64,000 nt of DNA, taken from NCBI GenBank assembly GCA_904063045.1, contig CAJFCJ010000015.1, positions 1,185,034-1,249,033 of the forward strand, read 5' to 3'. Numbering within the stretch: position 1 is the stretch's first letter; every line of letters begins with the position of its first letter. The notes beneath the pieces are model-generated. The model was not told the DNA's origin. It did no database searches and saw only the letters and a program-made list of their open reading frames with translations. Origin of the DNA: Dimorphilus gyrociliatus. Lineage: Eukaryota; Annelida; Polychaeta; Dinophilidae. Shown in pieces: positions 23,237 to 35,246 of this stretch. The position numbers and the translations under genes are program-made.

Positions 23237-26200
23237 TTACATTATGGTTTCTCTTTGATGTTGGGCTCTAGGATCTCTTATTGGAAGTGTTTCTGTTCTG
23301 TCGTATCTTCCCGCTGTGTCTATATCATTTCGCGAATTATATCTAGATCTACTCTGATCGTACACTGATTCGTCAAGATTTCCGTCGGCGTAGCCTGCAT
23401 CACCAATCCTATATGGAATAGGATATGGTTGACCCCTATCGTAGGCTAAGTGGTCTCTTGAGCCGAACCCCATATCTATCGTAGGGTGAGAATCTGCCGA
23501 TCTCATACTCTGTAAATCAACAACTGGCCTATGTGGTATTTGTAAACGTCGAATTTCATTCTCTCTTCTACCAGGAGGAGCATATTGAACGTCTGAACCA
23601 TAATAGGAAAATGAAGTATCTGTTGGGGACGGATTCTGATCATTCAGAGTTGTATGACCGAATGACTTGGAAGGGTATTCTTCGTGGTCTAAAGTTTCAT
23701 CTTGTGTTACTCCAGTTATATTTAACATGCGATTTGCCGCCGATCCTTTGTCAACAGGACCGCATTTTGGTCGTATTTTTTTGGTGGAACCAATCGAAGC
23801 AGCGTCCCAGCGAGAGTTTGAATGAAGGGAAGCTTGAGAACTCCTGAGACGAGATTTTGTCATCATTCTACGATCGTTCATTTCCCTGAAGAAAAATAAT
23901 TATTTAATAGAATTCTCACAAATACAAAAAAATTAGATTTCGAAGATAATTACTGTGCTCTTTCCCTCTTCTTAATTATGGCAAAGACTATTAGAATAAT
24001 CACTACAAACATAACAGCACCAACAACAGCACAGCAGACGATTATAACGGCTTTGTCAATAGTTTGACCTTTGTAAGGATCTCTTTCGCAAACGAACGGA
24101 TGCAGTTGATTACAATCATCGCTTTCTAAATCTTCATCTTCCAAAGTCATACAATCTCCTCTATCGTTGTAGTCGTCGCTATCCACCCACACTCTGAAGA
24201 ATTCAGTATAGTCTTTACCTTGAAGAGATGCTATGTAGTTAGAAAGGAATCTTTTCCTATTGCCATCTTTAGCAATAGCTAAAAGTGATCTCTCTCTCTT
24301 ACAATAGCTTTTCGCTTCAAAATATGTCATTGCTCCACCCATATAATAATAACATTTATTCTTATGTAGTCTCCATGTGGGCCAACATTTTCCTTGAACA
24401 ATTGTCTGATTTGATGTCAAGTGCGGTTCAAAATTAACAGCAATAAGATAATTATCATCTTTCCTATCCCATATTCGACCCATAACAAACGATCTTGTAG
24501 GATTTCCCCACCAATTATACTTTGCTTGAACGACAGGATGTTCATTTATTTTCGGATTGCTTCTATTAAATGTAACTAACTCGTATATATTCCAACGATT
24601 AAGGAAGAAATTATTGGTAAAAGATTGCTTAGCCGATTGAGCATACATAGTTGTTGAAAATGGTCCAATCGCCTCATTTTCCCAAAATGCATTATGTTTA
24701 TAATGCTGTTGTACAGAGGCTTGAATAGGTATCGACATATTCAATATGCAACCAGCTCTATTCCTTAGGATAAAGTTATTGCTAAAGTTGACAGAAATAT
24801 TGAACATTTCAATCGCATTCCTAAATTCGGCATCATTGTGTGCAATATAGTTATTTCTTATGGAGAAAACTTGAAAATAATGTCCAGATATCTCCATAGG
24901 TGATCCGTGAGAATTATGGACAATTACGTTATTCGATATATTGGCATAGATGGCATTTGATTTAGTTTTGACTACGGAATTTATCTTTAACCCGCCGTAG
25001 TTATATCCCAAGAAATTATTGGCAATAGTTAAATACTTTGAATTTTGGACTTGACCAAATATTACTGGAGGAGAGGTATTATTAAGAACTTTATAGCCGT
25101 TATGTTCCATTTTACAATGCTCAACAACAACTGCTGGATTTAATTCTCCTACATTTGAGAATGAAAATGCTCCTCGCTGATTATAAGTTAATACTGATTC
25201 CCTAATCCGCTGTCTTTCTCTATTCTCGAGATCAGGTGACCACTCAACGCTTGGGGGCAAAGATACAACTTCAGCTATGAATCCGTAAGAACCTGGTGCA
25301 GCTGACGCAGTTATTCTTAAACTCAGAGTATCAATATTTCCGTTAGTTTCATATTTTTTAGCTTTCATTTTATCAGAACTAGTAGCATTGACAGATCCCA
25401 ACAACCAATAATCGTCAAAGAATTCCGTTTGGTATATTTCAACCGCATTGTCATAGAAAGAATCATTATACATGTTAAACTGTAAAAATCGGAAGCCAAG
25501 ATTCTTCTTCCTTTCCTTTGACCTGAATATCTTCAAGCAATCAATATTTTCGAACGAATATTTGTGATAGACGAGTACTCTTTTATCAACAGTAATTAGA
25601 CGATCTACAGTGCACATTCTTACTATTCCTTGAACATCATAAGGTATTGTTGAATCGACAAGTGGAATATAGCTGGGAATATCATTGGTATAATCTGAAT
25701 CTCCTCTCAAGACAATTGTACCTAGACCGTAACCCGATACATCTTTGACTACCGTTCTCTCAACGTCGAAAGCTCCTTTTGGGGATATAAAATCAAAGCC
25801 GTTCCAAGCACAGTTTTTAATTTCTACATGCTTAATTGCAGGCGTTTGATACACAGACTCAACTGCAGCTGCTCTTTCGCCGTGTAACATTCCAGCACCT
25901 TCGATGTTGACATATTCTAAAATGGATTCACCTGCAACAGTTAACCCGACATCTAGAAAAGTACTAGAAAATCGAATATTGCCCCAGAAATGTTTAGTTT
26001 TTTCAATTTTCCGAGGACCACATCTTGTATAGACATACTGTCTATTTTTCATACACGCTAGAACGTGAAAATTGAGCTTATATCTACAGGATTCCAAGCT
26101 ATCTTCGGTTCCATCGCATATGAAAGTATCTCTCCAAAACCATTCAACAACTTGTTCATGCATTTTAGGATAGCCAAGAACGAACCAATCGTAATATCTA

Positions 26201-29200
26201 CTTCTGGTAACGAGAACATTAGTATCCTCAAAGCCTAGTGTCCTACACATAACCATAGCTGTGTAATCGTTGAAATGAGGATCACATATTAAAGTCCACC
26301 TTCTCTCCGTAGCATTATACACTTGAACGAAGCCCTCTTCTTTCGTTTTGCCTCCAATTAGCCTAAGCGAAATATTATTCGTACTCCTCTTTTTTCTGAA
26401 TAGGGAATTCTTTTCAACTGGTTTCATTATTATAGGCTCTTTGCTGGTGCCCATTGCAGTCAAACTTCCGAGTACTAGGATACCAACATTCGGTTTAAAC
26501 ATGACTTCAACTCCTGGTTCAATTCTTAGAAATCCATTGCTCATAATGGTCAAATCCTTCACAACTGTATACGGGCTATTTGCTTTTCTTAAAAGAACAC
26601 TATCCGTAATCCTACCACCTAGTTCTTGGGGTCCCCTAGAGGTACTGATAACTTGACTATCAATTGCCTTTGCATTGAATCGATCTGTTTCCAAATACGG
26701 CTTAAAGTCTACAATCGCATAATTATTCCAATCATCAAAGTCGAAAACCCTCTTTGATATAACTTCAGCATTTGTGGATCCCCAAAAATTGTATCTACAA
26801 TCCAGATACTCCTCCAAAACAGAAGAAGTTTGACCACCAACTAACTCAAAATTCATTTCGTCATTTTCAAGGATATTATAATTAATCGTTATGTTCTGAA
26901 CGCCCTTTATAGCCACTGCACTACTATCATCCCTTAAAGGCTTATTATTTCGTATAATATTCTCAAACATTGAGCCATCGACCCATTGCGTATAAGGGGT
27001 ATGAGATTTCATATGAAATTCAATGATATGTTTACCCGTATTATCTCTTAGTTCATTGTTATGAACCTCAATATCTTTTTCAGTGCCAGATATTTCTAAA
27101 CAACTTCTTGAGCAGTCATTATTGATAAATTTATTATCAAAGACCGTAGAGTTGCAGTAAAATCCACCAATTCTAAATTCAAATTTTTCGTTGTCAATAA
27201 AGGATGAATGGTTTACTTGTATACTGTGATTAAAAATCCACTCATGATACATCATTTGTACTTTTGGCAATTCAAGGAAGATACCTCCTTGCTTATTATT
27301 CAAAAATTTTGATTCAGTAATTTTCCATATCCATACGTTGTTAGCAAATTCAACATGATTATGTTCTCCTCTAATACCACCACCGTTACCTTTTATTGTG
27401 CAATTTGTAACTTCGTAGACAACTTCTCCAATAAGACCAGCTTTTTGCCTTTCCTCCCAAGTAGGTTCGTACAATTCGTGATATTTGGTAAGGCTAGGAG
27501 CTAAAATGGCCTCTTTTCGGTTATATTCAATCTTATTATTTATTAGACTAATACTATCAAATCGAAATCGATTGAAGGTATGAAGAAATTCGTTACTTTC
27601 TTGATTGTAGAATCTTGTTATCACTCCATAGTTATTTTTTGACAGAGTCGAGTCCTTAACTAATATCCACGGATAAGGATAAGGCCATCGGTTATAAGGT
27701 CTTGATGTGATACCAAGAGTAATTCTACCAGATTTCCTTGTTGTTACACCATAATATATGGTTACATATCTTTGACTAGCAACAAAAGGAAATTCGGCAA
27801 CGTTATACTCAAGAACATATCTTCTATTTTCATCATTTCTCCCATCAACAACCGTTAAATTCTCCTGTTCAGTCTGGGGATTCCAATCAATCAAATCTAC
27901 GACGAGAAAATAGTTTTGATCTGTTGTACGAAGTTGTACTTTATAAATTATATTGGGAGGAGAAGACTGTTCTCTGGTTGACAAAAAAATTTGATTCTCC
28001 TTAGGAATTTCGATTGTTTTATCATCAAAATCTTCTATATATTTTAAATCTGTTATCCCAGATTTAATAGACCTTGCCTCTAAGCCACTTAAAACAGGAT
28101 TATACTCAATTCCAGCATGACCATTATTTTCAATTATTGAGTTTCTTACTTCCAAAAAGGAATATCTAGTTGAAATACCAGATTTTAAGTTAGAGTGAAC
28201 ATGGGCCCTAGAAATTGTGCCCTTTGGTACTTTATCAGCAGCAGGAGCAGCATGAAATATTTCAATACCATTATGCTTACAATTTTTAACCACTATATCT
28301 TCAATAAAATACTGATTGTAATCAATTCGAAGTCCAGCAGCGTATTCCGCTGACGTTGGATCCAGCAAACCTGCGTTTGATATTTCCATATGTTCAAATC
28401 TTCTGACAGCCGCTTGAGCAAGAGTTCTCATTCCTGCCCATGTAGGTAAATGGCATTTTATTGCCACGTCTTGGTCATGTGTGCATGAATGCTTATTGTC
28501 ACCTCGACAAGTTGTAATATCGGTATCTAGATCAGTACACTTTAAATAGCTTCTCCAAATAGGCCCAGTTCCCGGTTCTGGTAAGTCTATTAAAAAGTCA
28601 TCAGGATGTATGACTAATCCCAGCATATTGCATAAAATCGAAGCATCTGTTTTGGTCCATCCTTCGTTACATATGGTACCCCATTCAGTTTCGTTATCTG
28701 GTAATATTTCGACACGACCGGAAAATCCATTAGATAGTCTAACTTTTGAATTATTATAATGCATTTGATCAGTCATGTTTCTATAGCTAAGGCGCACTGG
28801 TTCAAATTTGGTACCAGATACTTCTAAGAGTCCACCGATATGAATTCCAATAGCATTAGGGAACAATAAAGTTGATCCACGCTCTAAAATCATCTCACCA
28901 TTCTCGAGAACATTAATATCTCTATCAACTATATAGGTTCTACCACGAACAGCAGTAAATCTTTTCCGTCTAGGATCTTGATCCGATCCCAACATTCCAC
29001 CAATAACTTCTCCTCTCTCAAATTTCATCTCTATTCTAGGCGTATCTTTAGTAGTAAACTGCCAAGGACTGTAGAGTATTTCACTCCTTAATACGGGCCA
29101 ATATTCTATTAAAGCTAAATCAAATCGGGAGAATTGGTCGAAAATCCTAGTTACTATATTATTATAATCGGTAGTTCCCCAGAAAAGTATAGGGCAGTTA

Positions 29201-32018
29201 ATTGTTTTAGATTTGTCCGACAGTTGTGTAGCTACTTCAAAAGACGATTGCTGATTTATCATATAATTCCTGGTAAAGTTAATATTTGTTGAGGATATTA
29301 TAGCAACAGCATGCAATCTTGATCGGGCATTAAGATAAGGAAATCCACCAGTTATTTTATTGTAAGATAAAGTGTTGTATATAACTTTAAGGAATTGAAC
29401 ATTAGAACCTTCATTTAGTCGCAGATTTAGGACGTAAAAGCCAGAATTTGATTGAAAAGTATTAGTGGATATTTCATAAAATACTGGATGTTGGTTATAG
29501 TCTCTTTGGAGAACGAAGTCATCAGTATTGTCAATAAGAATAACATGTCTTTTGTGGTTTAAGAACGTTGAATTCGAGATTAAACCAATTGCGTTCAATA
29601 TGGGAGTTATGCGGATTGCGTGTCCCTGATTTCCGTCAAATCTTGAATAGCCTATAGTAAAATTAGTAGCATTAGCCTTATCAACTCTCCGAAAACATGA
29701 CTCAAGGTTAACTCCGTCTAACAAGTTCTGATAGAAATTGCAGTCAACAACGTAGACTTTACCAGTTAGACAGGAATTGCTAACTCTAATTCCAAATCCT
29801 TCGTTCAATTCAAATGATGATTCTCGAACTAGAGTGTCCTGTTCGTAAGTGTGACGGGTTCTATTCATTACCGCAGTTTCATTAAGGGTAATATTAACTC
29901 CATTACCCAGATTATGGCTAAATGTTGACATATTGAAGAAGCGTTTTCCGCCATCATATGTAATATTTACTCCGTTATCTCTATTGTGAGTGACAATGGA
30001 TTTATTAACGTTTATAATACCGGCACCTCCAAGTACCCTTATCCCAGCGCTATAGCCGCTATCTGTAAGCAACAATGTAAACAATTGATAAAAACATGAA
30101 AGTAACGCTAAAATAACAAATTAAATGACATGAAAAAAGGAAAAAAGGTAGTACGAACTTGTTACGTTTGTTGCGTTGATAAACACATAGTTACGCATAT
30201 TCTCAATAAATAATCCATGTTGAAGGTTTTGAGAAACTAATGAATTATTGATAAAGAGCTCTCTAGAAGTAAGTTCCATTTCGTTGAATGATTCAATCAG
30301 TAGAACAAATTTAATGCAATACTTCAATTCCTTACAATAAAACCCGTGAGGAAGGCTCCAACTGAATTTTACTTCTACAACTTCGCCTGGTGAGACAAAT
30401 GTTGCTGGCATCGTGTTATTATTTATTGACCAAAACGCCAATCGTTTTTTAGGAAGATATCTTGCGTCACTTAGGATGATACTACCTTTTACTTTATCAT
30501 TATATTCCTTATCAAATTCTAAAACTGTTATGGCTAGCCTTTCATTCTCTCTGGTCCTATAGATAGTAATCACAATTTTACGGCTAATCGAATTATAAAT
30601 TGTTTTTTATTTACCTATAAGTTTTTGTACAGGAGAATGTTCCGTCAATTTTAACCCCGGTTAAAACTTGGGGAAAAGATTGAATATAGCCGCTTATTGA
30701 AGATTTACAGAACGTGTCGTCAATATCCCAGACTGGCCACCTTTTGTCATACATTTTGGCTCTTACTCCAGCACCTCTATTATTTATCATTTTTGAGTCT
30801 CTTATGTCTATAGCTCCAAATATTGTCTCAACTACTAATCCATGCCCACCATTGTTAATAAATTCAGTTCCATGGACAATTGTTGAAGATTCCACGAACG
30901 TGAAATTCGTTGCATCATACGCTGAATGGGCTATTCTAACTTGTTTTAGGAAAGGGACATGGGGTGAAGCCCTTACAGCAGCTGCTAAATTTCTTGTATC
31001 GTCAATTCCCGCGTAGTTTATATCTACATATTCTAATACACTGGTACTTTCATTCCAAGCACTTCTACCAAAGCCATCATTTCCGTAAGTGTTTGATGAA
31101 TTATAAAATTCTAAGCCCCACCAATGATTTGTTGCCATATCTTCTCTTACTCCCTCACAATGAAGATGTACAGTTAATTGATTAAGACACGCGTTTGATC
31201 CTATTTTTATATTTTGACCGCCTTTACAATTTAAAATAGAATTTTCTCGTCCGGTACAATTTGGTTGTTTAAGCAGCATAAAATGAGAATCGTTTGTTGC
31301 AAAAGACAGAAAGCCGCTAAAGTTTCCTCTAGCAAAACCCATTTCACGACAACTAACATCTACATCATCAGCAGTCCAGCTTTATAAAGTAGATAAAAAT
31401 ATTATTTTTAACAAATTAAATAAACAAATGATAAGAAAATAGTGTACTTTTGATGGCTAGAGCAGACACCTCTCCATTCACCTCTGTGAAATATTTGCAA
31501 TCTACCGAAGTGGATGTTTCTTTCGTCAACTAATCTTGCTTTTTGAGGCCAAACTGGATGATCTTTCGACGATCCTCTCGCTTTCGTTAAAATAATCCTA
31601 TTTTCTTCTGAACCCTGGAAGGAAATAATTATGCATAAATATATATATATATATATATATTCTAAGGATAGATCTATATTAATTAGCTGTAATAAAAAAA
31701 GATGATAAGAACTTATATGATTACTATAAGTTTAGACTATTGAAGTACTTAAGAATGTTCTATTGTGTTGTAATTTACCTTTGCATATAATGTTCCATTC
31801 ACAGCTAACATAACACCTGGACCAAATCTTACTTCTGTGCCAGCTTCTATAGTTAATTTACCATTTTTTCCTATAAAAAGATGATTCCTTACAGAATATG
31901 GACTGCCACTCTTTCGAAGTGTATACTGTTCATTGATAGTTCCACCATTCGTTATATCAAATTCTAAACTGGATGGTAAGAAAATTGAGCAAGTAATTAG
32001 CACTAGATATATCCACAT
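23237..32018 (-). CDS. bark: bark beetle / anakonda: giant septate-junction protein
   Basis: Six exons (32018-31779, 31614-31448, 31379-30615, 30583-30159, 30062-23954, 23885-23237) join in phase to 2,784 residues; the fly protein is similarly large. Fly Bark/Anakonda is a transmembrane protein of tricellular septate junctions, needed for epithelial barrier formation. Visible parts are a signal peptide (IYLVLITCSIFLPSSLEF), SRCR domains near residues 107-200, 974-1070 and 1764-1877, and long right-handed beta-helix regions between them (repeated NNxI/SxNxxxGI motifs). A C-type-lectin domain lies near 2424-2527, followed by a transmembrane helix near 2537-2562 and a 220-residue polar cytoplasmic tail. 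The C-terminus ETIM fits a class I-like PDZ ligand. One 6.1-kb exon encodes most of the protein. The exon 4 donor (GTTCGT) is weak, and that junction is the least certain. Confidence 0.93.
31639..31660. repeat. AT microsatellite in bark intron 1
   Basis: About 22 bp of alternating AT lie inside the intron between bark exons 1 and 2. Confidence 0.85.
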
Positions 32019-32626
32019 GATGAAAGAGAGGGTGATAAACTCCTTTTAGTTAAATAAAATCTCCATGTGTAGATAAGGTAGATAACCTCTGAAATATTTT
32101 AAAACTATCCTTTAAAAAAATTCTTCCTCATAAAATCCAAATCCAAAAGGTGTAAATATCAATATTGGGTGCAAAAAAATATTCCCTTAACGGATATCAA
32201 GATAGAACGATTGAATATTATACACCTGTACTGATAAATATGAGTAACAAAGAGATAGGTAAAGGGGAATTCCCGAGGAATTCTCAAAAATCGAAATTAT
32301 CGCCACCTGGCGACAGATTTTTTAGAGCCTCGCCAATATCGGTATTTACCAGTCTTCTTCGAAAGCGCCTGCAGTCATTCAATAGTTAATTATATTTAAA
32401 ACTCCCTCCCCTATTATGAATTATTGATAAATGGCTTTTTTTTTGCAGTGGCAGCTTTCGAATAGCATAGAAACTTTAAACATTGTCATAATAGAAAACA
32501 AATAAGTCTATTGTCGAAAAACGACTTTTGATAGAAAAATTTTATTTCAACATATTAAATAATCGTTAGACTTCGGAAAAAAAGGAATTTGAACCTTTTG
32601 ATTATAGTTTTTTTTCGAAATGTCAC
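32019..32626. other. bark upstream region / kinase 3' flank
   Basis: The bark promoter must lie here. It contains TCGCCACCTGGCGA (about 32300-32313), a near-palindrome with an E-box core, and a GAATTC pair just before it (about 32267-32283). A forward 74-codon frame at 32165-32389 lacks any domain and is probably chance. Confidence 0.45.
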
Positions 32627-34853
32627 CTACTTTTTCGATTTTATTTTGTAATGGTCACTATAAGCAATTGACGCCGTTGATGTACTAGTGCGTTTCCGTT
32701 TGCGTTTAGCTTCTTTGTAATGTGTAGCTGAATTCATATTATTGTTACTATCGGAACGCGTTTCCCAGTTCACTGATGATAAAATATTTGTCGAAACGTC
32801 GGCTATTCTTGGCTTAGGTTTTAGCACTGTTGAAGAGGTGGGAGAACGAAGGAGATCTATTGAGTCAAGGCTCTTCCGTGGTCCATTGATAACTGGTCGA
32901 GCATTGTAATCTTTAGCAGTAAGTGTTATTGGTGTATAATGAGGTTGGTCGTTTGGCTGTCGTGGTTGAAGATATAAGATTCCCAATTCAGATGCCAAAA
33001 AAGGATGTTTAGCTGCCTCTGATGGTGTCATCCTCTTCGCCGGATCATAATGGAAGAGCCCGGCAAGAAAACTACAGAAATTTATATCATTGATATGAGC
33101 ATAATTTTTTAACCGTAACGTAGCTGGCATCTGCTCGTCAATGTCGTACGTGAAAGACTGTAAGCTGTCGTAGTACATTCCCTTATAAAATAGGTGTCTC
33201 GGAACAAAACCTAAAACATTAGTCATTCTCCTAATGATTTGCATTTTGTCATTTCCAACGAATATTGGCGTTTTTAAATAAAGTTCCGCTAAAACGCACC
33301 CAAGTGACCACATATCAACGGGAAGACCAAAACCACAACCAAACATTACTTCTGGCGGTCGATAAAGTAACGTAACTAAGTTGTAGTCATCGTAATAGAG
33401 CGATAGTTCTTCTTCGATACATTTTATAGCGTTGCCAAAATCAATAAGCGTACAAGAATAGAAGTCATTCGTTCGCTTGAGCAGCACATTGGATGGTTTA
33501 ATATCTGCGTGTAAGGTATTCTCTCTTTCCAGGAAACCAAGCGCAACTAAGAGACGAATGGCAACTTGTCGGATTCCTTTCAAAACAGCTTCTTCGCTTT
33601 TCATGGCCTTGAAATAATTAGTTAAGGCCGTAGGTTGTAATAAATCAAAAACCATACAGAAATGTTGATCAAACATGAACGTATGTAAAAGAGTAATTGT
33701 TGCTGATGCATTATATGTATCAGCTTCATTTAATTTTACTAAACAATCAGCTTCTTGATAAGAGACTGTCGTATTCTGAATATGCATTACCTTGATGCTG
33801 ACCGGTTTGCTATCATTACATTCATCCTGAATCATAAATTAAATATATTTCATACCGCTTTATCTTTGATTTCTTCAGCGAAAAAAAATAAAATAAATTA
33901 CAAAATGTACTAACCGTTGCAAAGATAACACAGGCAGACTGCCCAAACTCTAGTACTTTTACAAATCTATATCGACCAATAAGTAAAGGCATTCCAACTT
34001 TAGGCACAAACTTTCCATCCTTAGACGTATATTCACCAAGCATGACTAAAAGAAAGTAGTTGTTTAATGTTATAAAGTAAATGTTACGTGAAACGGAGCA
34101 AGCTAGAGTGACAACGAGAAATTTTACAGCGATTACGTTAGGGAATTTTACCTAGTCACTAGTGACTCATGGCGCAGTCTACAAACAACCGTGTTTACGA
34201 ATGACGTTAGCAACTTATCAGAACTGCATCGTCTACGTCTTTTAGACGTAAATACGTAAATCAATGTAGTGTAACAAAGAAAAGTAATTTTTGGTATTTT
34301 AAAAAAAAATAAGGATAAACGTAGATTAATTTAATTGCAAACTACATATCAAAACAATTAAAAGTGTAGAAGGTGCACACGGGTAATCAATAGACAGTCG
34401 TAACAACGTCACAACAGTTTCATTACCTGCATCCGTCGACTTTGTTAAGCATTTAATATTTAGTATTCATTACTCATGACTCAATGCAATTTACATTAAT
34501 AAAATTTGAGAGCACTATAATGAGTTGATCAATTAAGAATAAAAAATCAACTTTTCTCTTATTTTTATCAGTTTTTGTAAATTTATTATTAATACTTATC
34601 TAATATTAATAATATGCATTTGTACACAATTATATTATAGATTACCTTCAGGAGTTTTTTGCCCTGATAGAATATTTTTATAACCACCAGTCATTTGTGC
34701 CAAAGGATGCTTTCGAGGTGGATTATTCCTTTCTAAGATTCGTCTTTTGCTGTTAGCGCGTAAAACAAAGAGCGATATTATACAATAACAAAAAAGTCTT
34801 GTAAATAGTTACCGTCTACAGGGTGCGAAAGCTGGTTCACCCCTACGAATCAT
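32627..34853 (-). CDS. CMGC-group protein kinase (DYRK/HIPK/PRP4-like)
   Basis: Four exons (34853-34813, 34749-34646, 34045-33915, 33826-32627) join in phase to 491 residues. The N-terminus is basic (CRRKRRILERNNPPRKHP). The kinase domain spans about residues 75-355: the VAIK-like lysine in VSIKVMHI, the catalytic loop HADIKPSNVLL, the metal motif IDFGNA, then LVTLLYRPPEVMFG and DMWSLGCVLAELYLKTPIF. HADIKP and YRPPE point to the CMGC group near DYRK, HIPK and PRP4. The usual DYRK activation-loop YxY is replaced by LSLYYDDYNLVT, leaving tyrosines in the loop. The glycine loop (LEFGQSACVIFA) lacks two of three glycines. The C-terminal 120 residues are polar with a KRKRKRTSTSTAS basic patch, a likely nuclear signal. 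The kinase fold is certain, the family placement is not. Confidence 0.88.
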
Positions 34854-35246
34854 CGTCTACTTTAATAAAATTCAGTGATATATATCACCATAAGACTGAA
34901 AGAAAATATTTTAAATTGTCGAAGAAAACTTTGGTAAAACGAACTTCCATAAAAAAAACTCGTAAAATCTCACGAGATTTCCAAAGTAATGGGAAGCGGA
35001 ACTCCGCTACTAGTGTCATCTAACGGACAAACTTGGTTTTCCTATTGAGGCAGATGGTCTGTTAAATTGACACTATTTTGAGAACATCAAAGATTATAGA
35101 GAATACTTGGAATATACAAAAAATTATCAATCATTGAAATGTTATGAAAAGTGATTAAAAAGAGATATTATATTTGATATTCCGTTGGATCGTTCACATT
35201 GCTGATTGGACGTTTTATCTTTTTTGTTCAGAATTCATTTACCTTA
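34854..35246. promoter_or_regulatory. bidirectional promoter kinase / NPDC1
   Basis: There are 393 bp between divergent start codons. A reverse-strand CCAAT box (CTGATTGG, about 35202-35209) lies roughly 40 bp upstream of the NPDC1 start. An open forward frame at 34823-35023 overlaps the kinase first exon on the opposite strand and has no domain. Confidence 0.5.

Noticed and set aside
26348..26656. Forward 102-codon frame inside bark
   Set aside because: It is a shadow of the bark exon, whose reverse-strand frame is open for over 6 kb with clear domains.
34823..35023. Forward frame of 66 codons upstream of NPDC1
   Set aside because: It overlaps the first kinase exon on the opposite strand, which has matching splice phases. 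The forward frame has no domain.
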